64,000 nt of DNA, taken from Gammaproteobacteria bacterium. GTDB taxonomy: Bacteria; Pseudomonadota; Gammaproteobacteria; Arenicellales; Poriferihabitantaceae. Both the position numbers and the translations under genes were made by a program. Shown piece by piece: positions 1 to 8,584 of this stretch; the first letter of the stretch is position 1; every line of letters begins with the position of its first letter. The notes under the pieces are model-generated. The model was not told where the DNA came from. It saw only the letters and a program-made list of their open reading frames with translations, and ran no database searches. Location of the stretch: assembly GCA_026709505.1 (NCBI GenBank), contig JAPOSW010000106.1:1-64000 (forward strand). The letters run 5' to 3'.

Positions 1-117
1 GCCGTCCGGCCAGCGCAGCCGGAACAGTGCGTCATGGCACTTGTCCTCGTCTCCGTAATGTTCGAGAAATTCGTTGAGACTGAGGCCTTTCTGGAACTGG
101 ACAGGATTGCGCTTCAT
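1..117 (-). CDS. IS1595/ISXO2-family transposase, N-terminal end only
   Basis: The 39 visible residues start MKRNPVQFQKGLSLNEFLEH and include a LFRLRWPDG stretch. This is the N-terminus of ISXO2-like transposases, just before the zinc ribbon that follows RWP-G. The enzyme would catalyse DDE-type transposition of its IS. The start is ATG at 117-115, preceded on the minus strand by a strong AGGAG ribosome-binding site. The rest lies outside the window, so integrity of the element cannot be judged. The IS end should lie between about 118 and 200; I could not fix the terminal repeat. Confidence 0.8.
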   Translation of the reverse strand, partial: MKRNPVQFQKGLSLNEFLEHYGDEDKCHDALFRLRWPDG

Positions 118-623
118 GGATATACTCCTTTTTAATCAAGTGGTTGCATCTGTCACATTGTAGCACAAAACCTGCTTATGATTAGTGGTAATTAGGTCAG
201 ATTTTGCCATTAAGCACAGCAAAAACCGTTCCCCTCGCTTAACCGAGCGAGATTTGGAGAAGGATGAGAGGTTGCGGGCGAATCGACGTGCCTGCAGACA
301 GTTCGATGCATTGGACATGCTCGGTGAATACTCGCTTCGCACTATGTCTATGGGGAGAGCGTTTGCAAAATCGGATTGCATGCGGGTCTTGAAGATTGGA
401 CCAAATTCCCTTCATCAATCCTTTCAGGCTGTTGCTTCCGTTCTCGGGGCCTGTATGGAACCTGCGCAAATTCATTCCAGCAGATCTCGAATAATACACA
501 TTCCAGGCCGGCTGGGTGATGGAAATCTTGCGACAGGCCGTGTCATATCAATTTTGAAGAGTCCTGCTTGCAGATGGCTTTTCAAGTGCTATCATTGATA
601 CAGTTCACAGAACCTTGGATGAA
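118..623. other. Gene-free stretch between IS edge and regulator
   Basis: I see no convincing gene here. Open frames exist on both strands but have no ribosome-binding site and no recognisable protein character. The first part presumably holds the left end of the IS. The last part should hold the promoter of the downstream regulator. Confidence 0.5.
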
Positions 624-1226
624 ATGAGCGAATCCGAACAATTCACCAAATCGCCAGAGAATAGCCTTGAACTTGCGATCGGCCGGCAGATCAGGGATTT
701 CAGAATCCGGGAGGAAATTACGGTTGCCGACCTGGCTCGTCAGGCAGGGTTGTCTGTCAGCATGCTCTCCAAAGTTGAAAACGGCTTGACTTCTCCTTCC
801 CTGGCAACCTTGAATGCGTTGTCGAAAGCCCTGAATGTACCGGTGACCTCTTTCTTCAGAATGTACGAGGAAATCCGAGAGGCAACGGTTGTCAGATCAG
901 GACATGGGTTGACCATTGAGCGACAGGGCACGCGAGCAGGTCATCAGTACCAGTTGCTGGGCCATCATTCAAGCGACAACTCTCCCCGGGTTGAACCCTA
1001 CCTGATTACCTTGACCGAGAAGTCGGAAGTTTTTCCAATGTTCCAGCATGAAGGCATCGAATTCATATACATGCTGGAGGGAGAAGTGGTTTACCGGCAT
1101 GCCAACAAGTTTTATCGATTGAAGCAGGGCGATTCTCTTTATTTTGACCCGGATTCACCGCATGGGCCTGAAGAACTTGTCACCCTTCCAATAGTGTTCC
1201 TGGCAATCATTGTCGGCCGAAAATAG
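624..1226 (+). CDS. XRE-family HTH regulator with C-terminal cupin domain
   Basis: A 200-residue DNA-binding regulator. The N-terminal helix-turn-helix (about residues 15-75) contains LARQAGLSVSMLSKVENG, a typical XRE/Cro recognition helix region. The C-terminal third is a small cupin barrel (HEGIEFIYMLEGEV and DSLYFDPDSPHGPEEL). XRE-cupin regulators usually sense a small nitrogen or carbon compound and control the adjacent catabolic operon. It reads in the same direction as the glx/mgs-like genes, with a 127-bp gap, so it probably regulates them; this is inference. ATG 624 was chosen; TTG at 615 is possible. Confidence 0.85.
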   Translation: MSESEQFTKSPENSLELAIGRQIRDFRIREEITVADLARQAGLSVSMLSKVENGLTSPSLATLNALSKALNVPVTSFFRMYEEIREATVVRSGHGLTIERQGTRAGHQYQLLGHHSSDNSPRVEPYLITLTEKSEVFPMFQHEGIEFIYMLEGEVVYRHANKFYRLKQGDSLYFDPDSPHGPEELVTLPIVFLAIIVGRK

Positions 1227-1353
1227 GTTGGCCAGGACAGGCTGATTCCTGTTTCCCTTGAGTAAAATTAGTTGCATGGGAGTTAGTGCATGGTTTAGAA
1301 TTTAGCCTTTGCTTTTTCCTGTTTACTGTTCCTGAGTGTAGGTGTTTGGTGCA

Positions 1354-2253
1354 ATGTGCGGAATTGTCGGACTGTATACAAAAAACCCAGATCTACAGTC
1401 AAGTTTGGGCTCGCTTCTGTCTGCGATGCTCATTCAAATGGCAGACCGGGGACCGGATAGTGCGGGATTCGCCATATACCACGATCCCGTTGGCGCTGAA
1501 TCAATCAAGGTGACTCTTCAGGGAAACCACGATACAGACTGGAAGCAGATTGAGCAGCAAATTGCCGAAGGCCTCGATCCTGCTGTCAAGATTTCGCCCA
1601 TTGCAACACATGCTGTGGTCACTCTCTCGGTAGGTGGAGACAAGGCTATTGAGTGGATTGACAGCAGCCTGAAAACGGTTCGCATGACCGGTAATGGCAG
1701 GTCTATCGAGATTTTCAAGGAAAAAGGCCATCCTCGGGAAGTCATTGAAACCTTCAGTCTGCAGGACATGACTGGAACGCATGCCCTGGGACATACCCGC
1801 ATGGCAACCGAAAGCCGAGTAACAACCGAACATTCCCATCCTTTCAGCACCGGCATGGACTTGTGCCTGGTTCATAATGGATCATTGTCGAACCACAATC
1901 GCCTGAGAGAAAAGCTTCGTGCTGACGGTATCCGGTTTCAAACTGACAATGACAGCGAGGTAGCAGCCGGATACCTGACCTGGAGATTGAAGCAGGGAGC
2001 GACGCTGAAGGAGTCGATGCAGGCCGCGCTTGCCGATCTCGATGGCTTCTATACGTTTGCTATTGGCACCAAAAATGGATTTGCCGTGCTCAGGGATCCG
2101 ATTGCCTGCAAGCCGGCAGTGCTTGCAGAGACAGAGGACTGGGTTGCAATGTCTTCAGAGTATCGATCAATCGCACAATTGCCGGGCAATGAAAAGGCCA
2201 GAGTCTGGGAGCCCAATCCAGCGACAATATACAGTTGGGAGCGTGAATCATGA
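1354..2253 (+). CDS. glxB: Class II glutamine amidotransferase, GlxB/MgsA type
   Basis: 299 residues. The start ATG at 1354 places Cys at position 2 (MCGIVGLY), the N-terminal nucleophile that hydrolyses glutamine to glutamate and ammonia in Ntn amidotransferases. Family motifs visible are DRGPDSAG, GHTRMATES and LVHNGSLSNHNRLR. It corresponds to the amidotransferase domain of glutamate synthase made as a separate protein. Such stand-alone sets are called GlxB in rhizobia and MgsA (N-methylglutamate synthase) in methylamine users; sequence alone does not settle which. The stop codon overlaps the next start (ATGA), indicating translational coupling. Confidence 0.8.
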   Translation: MCGIVGLYTKNPDLQSSLGSLLSAMLIQMADRGPDSAGFAIYHDPVGAESIKVTLQGNHDTDWKQIEQQIAEGLDPAVKISPIATHAVVTLSVGGDKAIEWIDSSLKTVRMTGNGRSIEIFKEKGHPREVIETFSLQDMTGTHALGHTRMATESRVTTEHSHPFSTGMDLCLVHNGSLSNHNRLREKLRADGIRFQTDNDSEVAAGYLTWRLKQGATLKESMQAALADLDGFYTFAIGTKNGFAVLRDPIACKPAVLAETEDWVAMSSEYRSIAQLPGNEKARVWEPNPATIYSWERES

Positions 2254-2924
2254 AATTTGATCTGGCAGGGCAGGGTGTTCGCGAGCTCAACCGGTTTTTG
2301 CACGGGCCGGACTCCCAGGGTTCTGTGGTCAAAGTTGACAATCCTTCCGGGAGCCACAATCTTGCAGTTGGAGCACTGCAGAACTGCCAGGTCACGATAC
2401 ATGGTCATGTCGGATATTACTGTGCAGCCATGAATCAGCATGCCGAAATTACTGTTCGCGGGAACGCTGGTCCCGGGCTGGGAGAAAACATGATGTCCGG
2501 CACCGTTCGGGTTCAGGGCAATGCCTCGCAATATTGTGGAGCAACAGCACATGGTGGATTATTGGTGGTTGAAGGCAATGCATCCTCGAGATGCGGCATT
2601 TCCCTGAAGGGTATGGATATCGTCGTTGGCGGGTCCATCGGGCATATGAGCGCCTTCATGGCCCAGACCGGCAGGCTGGTGGTTTGTGGCGATGCTGCAG
2701 AATCGATGGGGGATTCAATATACGAAGCCCGGATTTATGTTCGGGGCAAGGTTGCGGGCCTGGGGACGGACTGCATCGAAAAGGCAATGGAGGATGAGCA
2801 TCTCAATGAGCTTGAAGAATTGCTGGACAGGGCAAAGCTCAATTATTCGGCAAAAGAATTCAAGCGCTACGGATCTGCGCGACGTCTCTATAATTTTGAT
2901 GTCGACAATGCCAGCCTGTATTGA
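2250..2924 (+). CDS. glxC: GXGXG-motif protein, GlxC/MgsB type (GltB C-terminal domain-like)
   Basis: 224 residues forming a right-handed beta-helix of the glutamate synthase alpha-subunit C-terminal type. Gly-rich rungs recur from about residue 50 to 165 (for example ITVRGNAGPGLGENMMSG, VEGNASSRCG, CGDAAESMGDS). In glutamate synthase this domain is structural and supports the ammonia channel; here it is a free subunit. It starts inside the stop of the amidotransferase gene and is followed after 11 bp by the FMN subunit gene, so the three are probably made in equal amounts and form one complex. Confidence 0.82.
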   Translation: MKFDLAGQGVRELNRFLHGPDSQGSVVKVDNPSGSHNLAVGALQNCQVTIHGHVGYYCAAMNQHAEITVRGNAGPGLGENMMSGTVRVQGNASQYCGATAHGGLLVVEGNASSRCGISLKGMDIVVGGSIGHMSAFMAQTGRLVVCGDAAESMGDSIYEARIYVRGKVAGLGTDCIEKAMEDEHLNELEELLDRAKLNYSAKEFKRYGSARRLYNFDVDNASLY

Positions 2925-2935
2925 CGGGATGAATC

Positions 2936-4255
2936 ATGACGAACAAGATTGATCAAAGCTGGCTATTGGAGTCTGCAACGTTTTCGAGACCGGTAATTCG
3001 GGAAATTCAAAGGGCGGCCCGGGAAGGAATTTACGATATTCGCGGATTTGGTGCCAAGAGAGTGCTGCCGACTTTTGATGACCTGCTCCTGCTTGGAGCG
3101 AGCATGTCGCGCTACCCTCTCGAGGGCTATCGAGAAAAGTGTGATACCCGGGTCACGCTGGGAACCCGCTTCGCTGAAAATCCCCTGATCATTGAAACCC
3201 CAATCACCATCGCAGGCATGAGCTTCGGAGCCTTGTCGGCACAGGCCAAGGAGGGATTGGCGCGCGGGGCGACAGAAGTCGGCACCAGTACCACCACGGG
3301 TGATGGGGGAATGACCCCTGAAGAACGCGAGTATTCCAGGCTGCTGGTTTACCAGTACCTGCCTTCCCGTTATGGCATGAATCCCGATGACTTGCGAAAA
3401 GCTGATGCCATTGAGGTGGTGGTTGGTCAAGGCGCCAAGCCCGGTGGCGGTGGAATGCTCCTCGGACAAAAAATCAGCGACCGGGTTGCTGAAATGAGGG
3501 ATTTGCCGAAGGGCATTGATCAGAGAAGTGCATGCAGGCATCCGGACTGGACTGGTCCGGACGATCTCGAAATAAAGATCCAGGAACTTCGGGAAATTAC
3601 CGACTGGAAGGTGCCCATCTATATCAAAGTCGGAGCAACCCGAACATTTTTCGATGTGCAGCTGGCGGTCAAGGCTGGTGCAGATGTTGTGGTGGTCGAT
3701 GGCATGCAGGGTGGCACAGCCGCTACGCAGGATGTATTTATCGAGCATGTTGGCATTCCGACATTGCCGGCAGTTCGAATTGCCGTTGACGCGCTCAAGG
3801 ATCTTGACATGCATCGAAATGTTCAGCTTGTTGTCTCCGGCGGCATTCGTTCGGGTGCAGATGTTGCCAAAGCACTGGCACTCGGTGCCGATGCGGTGTC
3901 GATCGGCACAGCTGCGTTGATTGCAATGGGGGACAATTCTCCTGAATACGAGGAAAAGTACAATGAGCTTGGTACCAGTGCCGGATTCTACGATGACTAT
4001 CAGGATGGACAGGACCCAACGGGCATATCAACCCAGAATCCTGATTTGGGCAAGCGACTCGACCCCGATATCGCTGGACGGAGAGTCGCCAACTACCTCC
4101 GGGTCATGACGCTTGAACTGCAGACACTGGCGCGTGCCGCCGGCAAGACCAATGTGCGCAACCTTGAGCGTGAGGATCTGGTTGCCCTGACCGTTGAATC
4201 ATCAGCAATGGCCAGAGTACCGTTAGCCGGGACAGACTGGATTCCGGGAATTTGA
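2936..4255 (+). CDS. glxD: FMN-binding glutamate-synthase-like subunit, GlxD/MgsC type
   Basis: 439 residues matching the FMN barrel domain of glutamate synthase: GMSFGALSAQAKEGLARGA, GQGAKPGGGGMLLGQKI, ADVVVVDGMQGGTAATQ and GGIRSGADVAKALALGADAV. It would transfer ammonia (or methylamine in N-methylglutamate synthase) to a 2-oxo acid or glutamate. After ALIAMG, where GltB carries cysteines for its 3Fe-4S cluster, this protein has an acidic, cysteine-free stretch ending in DPTGISTQ. It therefore probably lacks that cluster and the usual electron entry. Third gene of the operon; SD-like GATGA precedes ATG 2936. Confidence 0.82.
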   Translation: MTNKIDQSWLLESATFSRPVIREIQRAAREGIYDIRGFGAKRVLPTFDDLLLLGASMSRYPLEGYREKCDTRVTLGTRFAENPLIIETPITIAGMSFGALSAQAKEGLARGATEVGTSTTTGDGGMTPEEREYSRLLVYQYLPSRYGMNPDDLRKADAIEVVVGQGAKPGGGGMLLGQKISDRVAEMRDLPKGIDQRSACRHPDWTGPDDLEIKIQELREITDWKVPIYIKVGATRTFFDVQLAVKAGADVVVVDGMQGGTAATQDVFIEHVGIPTLPAVRIAVDALKDLDMHRNVQLVVSGGIRSGADVAKALALGADAVSIGTAALIAMGDNSPEYEEKYNELGTSAGFYDDYQDGQDPTGISTQNPDLGKRLDPDIAGRRVANYLRVMTLELQTLARAAGKTNVRNLEREDLVALTVESSAMARVPLAGTDWIPGI

Positions 4256-4327
4256 AAACAATCGATAAACAGGCTCGGATAATCACATGCTGTATAGTTC
4301 GAGCACTTCCACAATATAGGTAAAACA

Positions 4328-5635
4328 ATGAGCATCGATCTTGCAAAAGTCGCCAAGCAAAATGGCATCAAGTATTTCCTGATCAGTTTTGTGGACTTGT
4401 TCGGCGTACTCCGGTCAAAACTGGTTCCGGCAAGAGCCATTGCTGATATGCAGGCTGAGGGTGCGGGGTTTGCCGGTTTCGCAGCATGGCTTGATATGAG
4501 TCCGGCAGATGGCGATATGTTTGCAATTCCGGATCCGGACAGTCTCATTCAGCTCCCATGGAAGCCTGAAGTGGGCTGGCTGGCTGGTGACCTTTATATC
4601 GACGGTGAAGAAATCCAGGCATCGCCTCGTGTGGCGCTGAAAAACCAGATTGCCAAGGCAGCCAAGCAGGGGTACCAACTGAAAACAGGGGTGGAGTGCG
4701 AATACTTTCTGGTCAATCTGGACGGTACAGCCATTGCCGATTCCCGCGATATCCAGTCGAAGCCGTGTTACGACCAGGCGGCATTGATGCGTCGCTATGA
4801 TGTGATCAGCGAAATTTGCGACAGCATGATTGAACTGGGATGGGATCCGTACCAGAATGATCATGAGGACGCAAACGGGCAGTTCGAGATGAACTGGGAG
4901 TATGACGATTGTCTGAAAACGGCCGACCGTCACGTGTTTTTCAAGTACATGGTCAAGCAGATTGCGGAGAATCATGGCTTGAGGGCAACCTTCATGCCCA
5001 AGCCATTCATCAACCTGACCGGCAACGGATGCCATGCGCATGTATCCCTCTGGAATGCCAGTGGCAAGAAAAACCTGTTTGAGGACAAGAAAGACGAAAT
5101 GGGCCTCTCCACTCTTGCCTATTCATTTCTTGGCGGCATTATCCACAATGTTCAGGCGCTGTGCTCGATTTTCAACCCGACCGTCAACAGCTATAAACGG
5201 ATTAATGCGCCAGCCACGCTTTCCGGGGCGTCATGGTCTCCCAATGCGGTCAGCTACGGGGGCAACAACCGTACTCACATGATTCGCATACCCGATGCTG
5301 GCAGGTTCGAGTTGCGCTTGATGGATGGAGCGACGAACCCCTATCTGCTTCAGGCCGGGATACTGGCAGCGGGCATGGATGGCATCGCCAATGAACGCAG
5401 TCCGGGCAAGCGTCTCGACATCAACATGTACGAGGAAGCGCACAAGGCGAAAGGGCTCAAGAAACTTCCGCTCAACTTGCTTGATGCCATCCGCCTGACC
5501 CAGAAAAGCCGAGAACTTCGAGCTCAAATCGGCGATGAGATTATTGATGCTTACTGCAAGCTGAAGCTGGCTGACTGGGAGGATTTCACTCGAACACTTA
5601 CCGACTGGGAGCGAGACCGCACTCTTGACTGCTAG
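4328..5635 (+). CDS. glnT: Glutamine synthetase-like enzyme, GlnT / gamma-glutamylmethylamide synthetase type
   Basis: 435 residues of the glutamine synthetase fold. Visible landmarks are GVECEYFLV (metal-binding Glu), NDHEDANGQFEMNW, GNGCHAHVS, NSYKRINAPATLSGASWSP and RFELRLMDGATNPYL. It is shorter than GlnA and resembles rhizobial GlnT and methylotroph GmaS, which link ammonia or methylamine to glutamate at ATP cost. Its place 72 bp behind the glxD-like gene fits both the rhizobial glx-glnT and the methylotroph mgs-gmaS layouts. No N-methylglutamate dehydrogenase genes are present nearby, so the substrate stays open. Confidence 0.8.
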   Translation: MSIDLAKVAKQNGIKYFLISFVDLFGVLRSKLVPARAIADMQAEGAGFAGFAAWLDMSPADGDMFAIPDPDSLIQLPWKPEVGWLAGDLYIDGEEIQASPRVALKNQIAKAAKQGYQLKTGVECEYFLVNLDGTAIADSRDIQSKPCYDQAALMRRYDVISEICDSMIELGWDPYQNDHEDANGQFEMNWEYDDCLKTADRHVFFKYMVKQIAENHGLRATFMPKPFINLTGNGCHAHVSLWNASGKKNLFEDKKDEMGLSTLAYSFLGGIIHNVQALCSIFNPTVNSYKRINAPATLSGASWSPNAVSYGGNNRTHMIRIPDAGRFELRLMDGATNPYLLQAGILAAGMDGIANERSPGKRLDINMYEEAHKAKGLKKLPLNLLDAIRLTQKSRELRAQIGDEIIDAYCKLKLADWEDFTRTLTDWERDRTLDC

Positions 5636-5787
5636 TTGCATGGATGCCGGTTTGTGTCGTGAGTCGATAGCCAGCTGTCTCTGGAATAGTTTCATTATCG
5701 GCTAATTCAGCTGTTCTGTCGTGATCAGGCTATTCCATAAACTGGTCAAATTGCATAAAATTGCAAGACAATCAATCCTGATGTTTA

Positions 5788-5901
5788 TGGCGGTGAGAGT
5801 GGGTCTCTCTGATGACATGAGCTGTGAACCCGGTCAGGTCCGGAAGGAAGCAGCCGCAACAGTAATCATGGGTGTCAGAATCAGGCGCATTTGATCCGCC
5901 A
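5788..5901 (+). ncRNA. ffs: 4.5S RNA, bacterial signal recognition particle RNA
   Basis: The apical core GGTCAGGTCCGGAAGGAAGC at 5832-5851 is the hallmark of the SRP domain IV loop that binds Ffh. Flanking arms fold back on each other, closing with TGGCGG (5788-5793) against CCGCCA (5896-5901). The resulting 114 nt match the size of the E. coli RNA. It lies just upstream of dnaX, as in many gammaproteobacteria. Ends are set by the closing stem and may be off by a few bases. Confidence 0.95.
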
Positions 5902-6192
5902 CCACTGTTTTGGTCATTCGGATGATGAGTGCAGGATTGCAATATCATGATTTCTCGATTGAAGGAGCAGATGGAAATAGTCATGCACGTAGTGATAGAA
6001 CCGATTGTTCCGGCCAAATCAAGTCCTAACTAGGCTCGGGACGAGGATCGAAAGGGAATCCAAAGCGAATGAAAATGCCCGGGAGCATTCAACACCAAAA
6101 CCATGACTTAGACGATTGAATTTACTCATTACCTCTTCATTCGAACCCTTCGAATCCTTGCGTTTTCCGGGCAGTAACCAAGCGTTCAGTCG

Positions 6193-7962
6193 ATGAGTTA
6201 CCAAGCCCTTGCCAGAAAGTGGCGCCCCAGGAAATTCTCTGAAGTCATCGGTCAAGAACATGTCGTTTCGGCTTTGACTCATGCACTGGCAAGCCAGAGG
6301 ATCCACCATGGCTTCTTGTTCACGGGCACTCGGGGAGTTGGGAAGACCACGCTTGCCCGCATATTTTCCAAGGCACTGAACTGTGAAACGGGAATCGTGC
6401 CCGAACCGTGCGGTGAATGCGGTGCGTGCACGGGTATTGACGATGGAAGTTTCATCGACTTGATCGAGGTCGATGCCGCATCCAGAACAAAGGTGGATGA
6501 CACTCGCGAGTTGCTTGACAATGTCCAGTACTCGCCAAGCATGGGCCGATTCAAGATCTACCTGATCGATGAAGTGCACATGCTTTCGACGCATAGCTTC
6601 AATGCGCTGCTGAAGACGCTTGAAGAACCCCCGGAGCATGTCAAGTTCCTGCTCGCAACCACCGACCCTCAAAAACTGCCAGCAACCATTCTTTCCAGGT
6701 GCATTCAGTTCAACCTGAAATCAATGAGCACTATTCAGTTGACAGAGCAGCTTGAAAAAATCTTGAAGCTCGAGGGAATCGAATTTGATTCTGCAGCAGT
6801 AAAGCTGGTCGCTCGCTGCGGGGATGGCAGTGTTCGGGATGCATTGAGCTTGCTTGATCAGGCGATCGCCTACACCAATGGCGCATTAGCTCAAGATGCA
6901 GTCCGTAAAATGCTGGGGATGATTGACGACAGCATTATTTCCGATCTGTTGTCGAGCATCCTCAAGAATGAAGCTGATGCTTCCCTGGATGCCGTATCCC
7001 GACTCTCCGAGCGTGCTATTGATTATTCCTCAGCTCTTGATGACCTGCTTTTGCTGATTCACAATACCGCACTTTATCAGGTGGTGCCGGACGCAGCCCG
7101 TTGGAAGGATATTGATGTTGACCTCATTGCTCCCCTAGCGCAAAACTCGGATCCGGAGACTCTGCAACTGCTTTATCAAATAGGCGTGGCAGGCAAGCGC
7201 GATATTGATTTTGCACCTGATTTGAATAGTGGTTTCGAGATAATTGTGCTCAGGATGTTGGCCTTTCTGCCTGAACCAAAAACGTCTTCAGGGGAAACAG
7301 GGGGTGCTCAGACCCGAAAGGAAAGGGCGAATAGCCCTGAATCACCGGCGTTGAAACCAGAAGCAACTGCTGAATCAGATGGCGAGAAGCCCGGTTCATC
7401 AGAGGCATCAGAACAGTCCAATACCGAAGCAAAACCGCTCTCAGGCCATCAAGAATCGACTGTAGATTCGGAAGGTGAGAGAGCCGAAGAACTGGTCAGC
7501 TCATTGAACGGCAGTCAGTCAAGATGGACGAAAATAGAGATCGGGGAACTGCTTGATCAATCCAATTGGAATGCATTGATCAACGACCTGGAACTGAATG
7601 GCGTACCCAGGGAAATGCTGAGACGCATGATTCCTCTGTCGGTTGACGGGAATACCCTGGAAATCCAGACTCGAAACGGGTCCGCTTATTTTTCAGAGGA
7701 CAGACTGAAACAGGTAGAGGAAGCCTGCGAATCAAAGCTCAATTTTCCGATACGGTTCAAGGTAAGTTTTCAGGCGGAAGATGGTGTTGGGGATAATGGC
7801 AAGGAATCGATCGCAGAGCGGGACCAGCGCGAGGAAAGAGAGCAGGAGATACGAGCAAGAGAGCAATTCCTGAACGATCCGGTGGTTTTGGAGCTGGTTG
7901 CAACTTTTGATGGTCAGGTTCAAACAGAATCGATTGTCTTTACCCCAACCCAAGCCAGATAG
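6193..7962 (+). CDS. dnaX: DNA polymerase III subunit tau (clamp loader ATPase)
   Basis: 589 residues. The N-terminus MSYQALARKWRPRKFSEVIG is canonical. Walker A GTRGVGKTT, zinc cysteines CETGIVPEPCGECGAC, Walker B LIDEVHMLS and the SRC motif FLLATTDPQKLPATILSRC identify the AAA+ clamp loader. A low-complexity linker (about residues 360-440) precedes the C-terminal domain that contacts the polymerase and helicase. No A6G slippery run is present, so a shorter gamma form made by E. coli-style frameshifting is not evident. It precedes ybaB by 51 bp, the usual operon order. Confidence 0.97.
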   Translation: MSYQALARKWRPRKFSEVIGQEHVVSALTHALASQRIHHGFLFTGTRGVGKTTLARIFSKALNCETGIVPEPCGECGACTGIDDGSFIDLIEVDAASRTKVDDTRELLDNVQYSPSMGRFKIYLIDEVHMLSTHSFNALLKTLEEPPEHVKFLLATTDPQKLPATILSRCIQFNLKSMSTIQLTEQLEKILKLEGIEFDSAAVKLVARCGDGSVRDALSLLDQAIAYTNGALAQDAVRKMLGMIDDSIISDLLSSILKNEADASLDAVSRLSERAIDYSSALDDLLLLIHNTALYQVVPDAARWKDIDVDLIAPLAQNSDPETLQLLYQIGVAGKRDIDFAPDLNSGFEIIVLRMLAFLPEPKTSSGETGGAQTRKERANSPESPALKPEATAESDGEKPGSSEASEQSNTEAKPLSGHQESTVDSEGERAEELVSSLNGSQSRWTKIEIGELLDQSNWNALINDLELNGVPREMLRRMIPLSVDGNTLEIQTRNGSAYFSEDRLKQVEEACESKLNFPIRFKVSFQAEDGVGDNGKESIAERDQREEREQEIRAREQFLNDPVVLELVATFDGQVQTESIVFTPTQAR

Positions 7963-8013
7963 TAAATTCATGAATATTCACTTTAATCCAACAGTAACAT
8001 AGAGGACCGGTCG

Positions 8014-8340
8014 ATGATAAAAGGTGGTTTTGGAGATATGGTTAAGCAGGCGGCAGAATTCCAGAAAAAGATGGATGAAGCCAAGCAGCAGCTTGACGCA
8101 GTGGAAGTGACAGGTCGCTCAGGTGCAGGACTTGTTGAAGTCGTGATGACCTGTAATCATGTTGTTCAGAGTGTGAGAATATCGGATCAGTTATTATCGG
8201 ACGACAAGGATGTCATGGAGGATTTGGTTGCAGCGGCTTTCAATGATGCAATCAACAGGGTGGAGAGCGAGACAAAGAATCAGCTGAGTGAGGTGGCCAG
8301 TGGAATGTTGCCTCCCGGGTTCAAGCTTCCATCCTTGTAA
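8014..8340 (+). CDS. ybaB: Nucleoid-associated protein YbaB/EbfC
   Basis: 108 residues of the YbaB/EbfC family, a small dimeric DNA-binding protein of the nucleoid. The central ETKNQLSEVASGMLPPGFKLP end and the coiled N-terminal MVKQAAEFQKKMDEAKQQL are typical. AGAGGA sits upstream of ATG 8014. In relatives the order is dnaX-ybaB-recR with ybaB adjacent to recR; here recR lies 3.5 kb away, behind accessory genes and a second, decayed ybaB at 11622-11900. Confidence 0.95.
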   Translation: MIKGGFGDMVKQAAEFQKKMDEAKQQLDAVEVTGRSGAGLVEVVMTCNHVVQSVRISDQLLSDDKDVMEDLVAAAFNDAINRVESETKNQLSEVASGMLPPGFKLPSL

Positions 8341-8584
8341 TACCCTGATCTAAATTCCTGACAGGGCAATTCTGATTCAACTGAAAGCCCTCATGTAAAA
8401 TGATGAAGAGAGCACAACCCGAATTGAAGAAACTCTACCGGAAGGGGATCATGCTTAATCGGTTTGCTCTGGATATTCCCGTTTGCCGCAACCGTTCATG
8501 CATGGTCCAAGAGCGATCGATGGAAAGAAAACCGGAAGCATCTGCCCTGATTGTACCGCCTGGTCAGTAGAGAAGATTCTGACC

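Noticed and set aside
185-598. Overlapping open frames on both strands after the IS edge
   Set aside because: No ribosome-binding site, biased and unprotein-like composition, and no family; the two strands exclude each other.
1227-1353. Riboswitch upstream of the glx/mgs-like operon
   Set aside because: No glycine or other riboswitch motif is visible in this short gap.
2963-3814. Long open frame on the minus strand inside the FMN-subunit gene
   Set aside because: It is antisense to a gene with clear conserved motifs and has no own signals.
6193-7962. Programmed frameshift in dnaX producing a gamma subunit
   Set aside because: The gene has no AAAAAAG heptamer; the six-A run near 6754 is out of register and within the ATPase domain.
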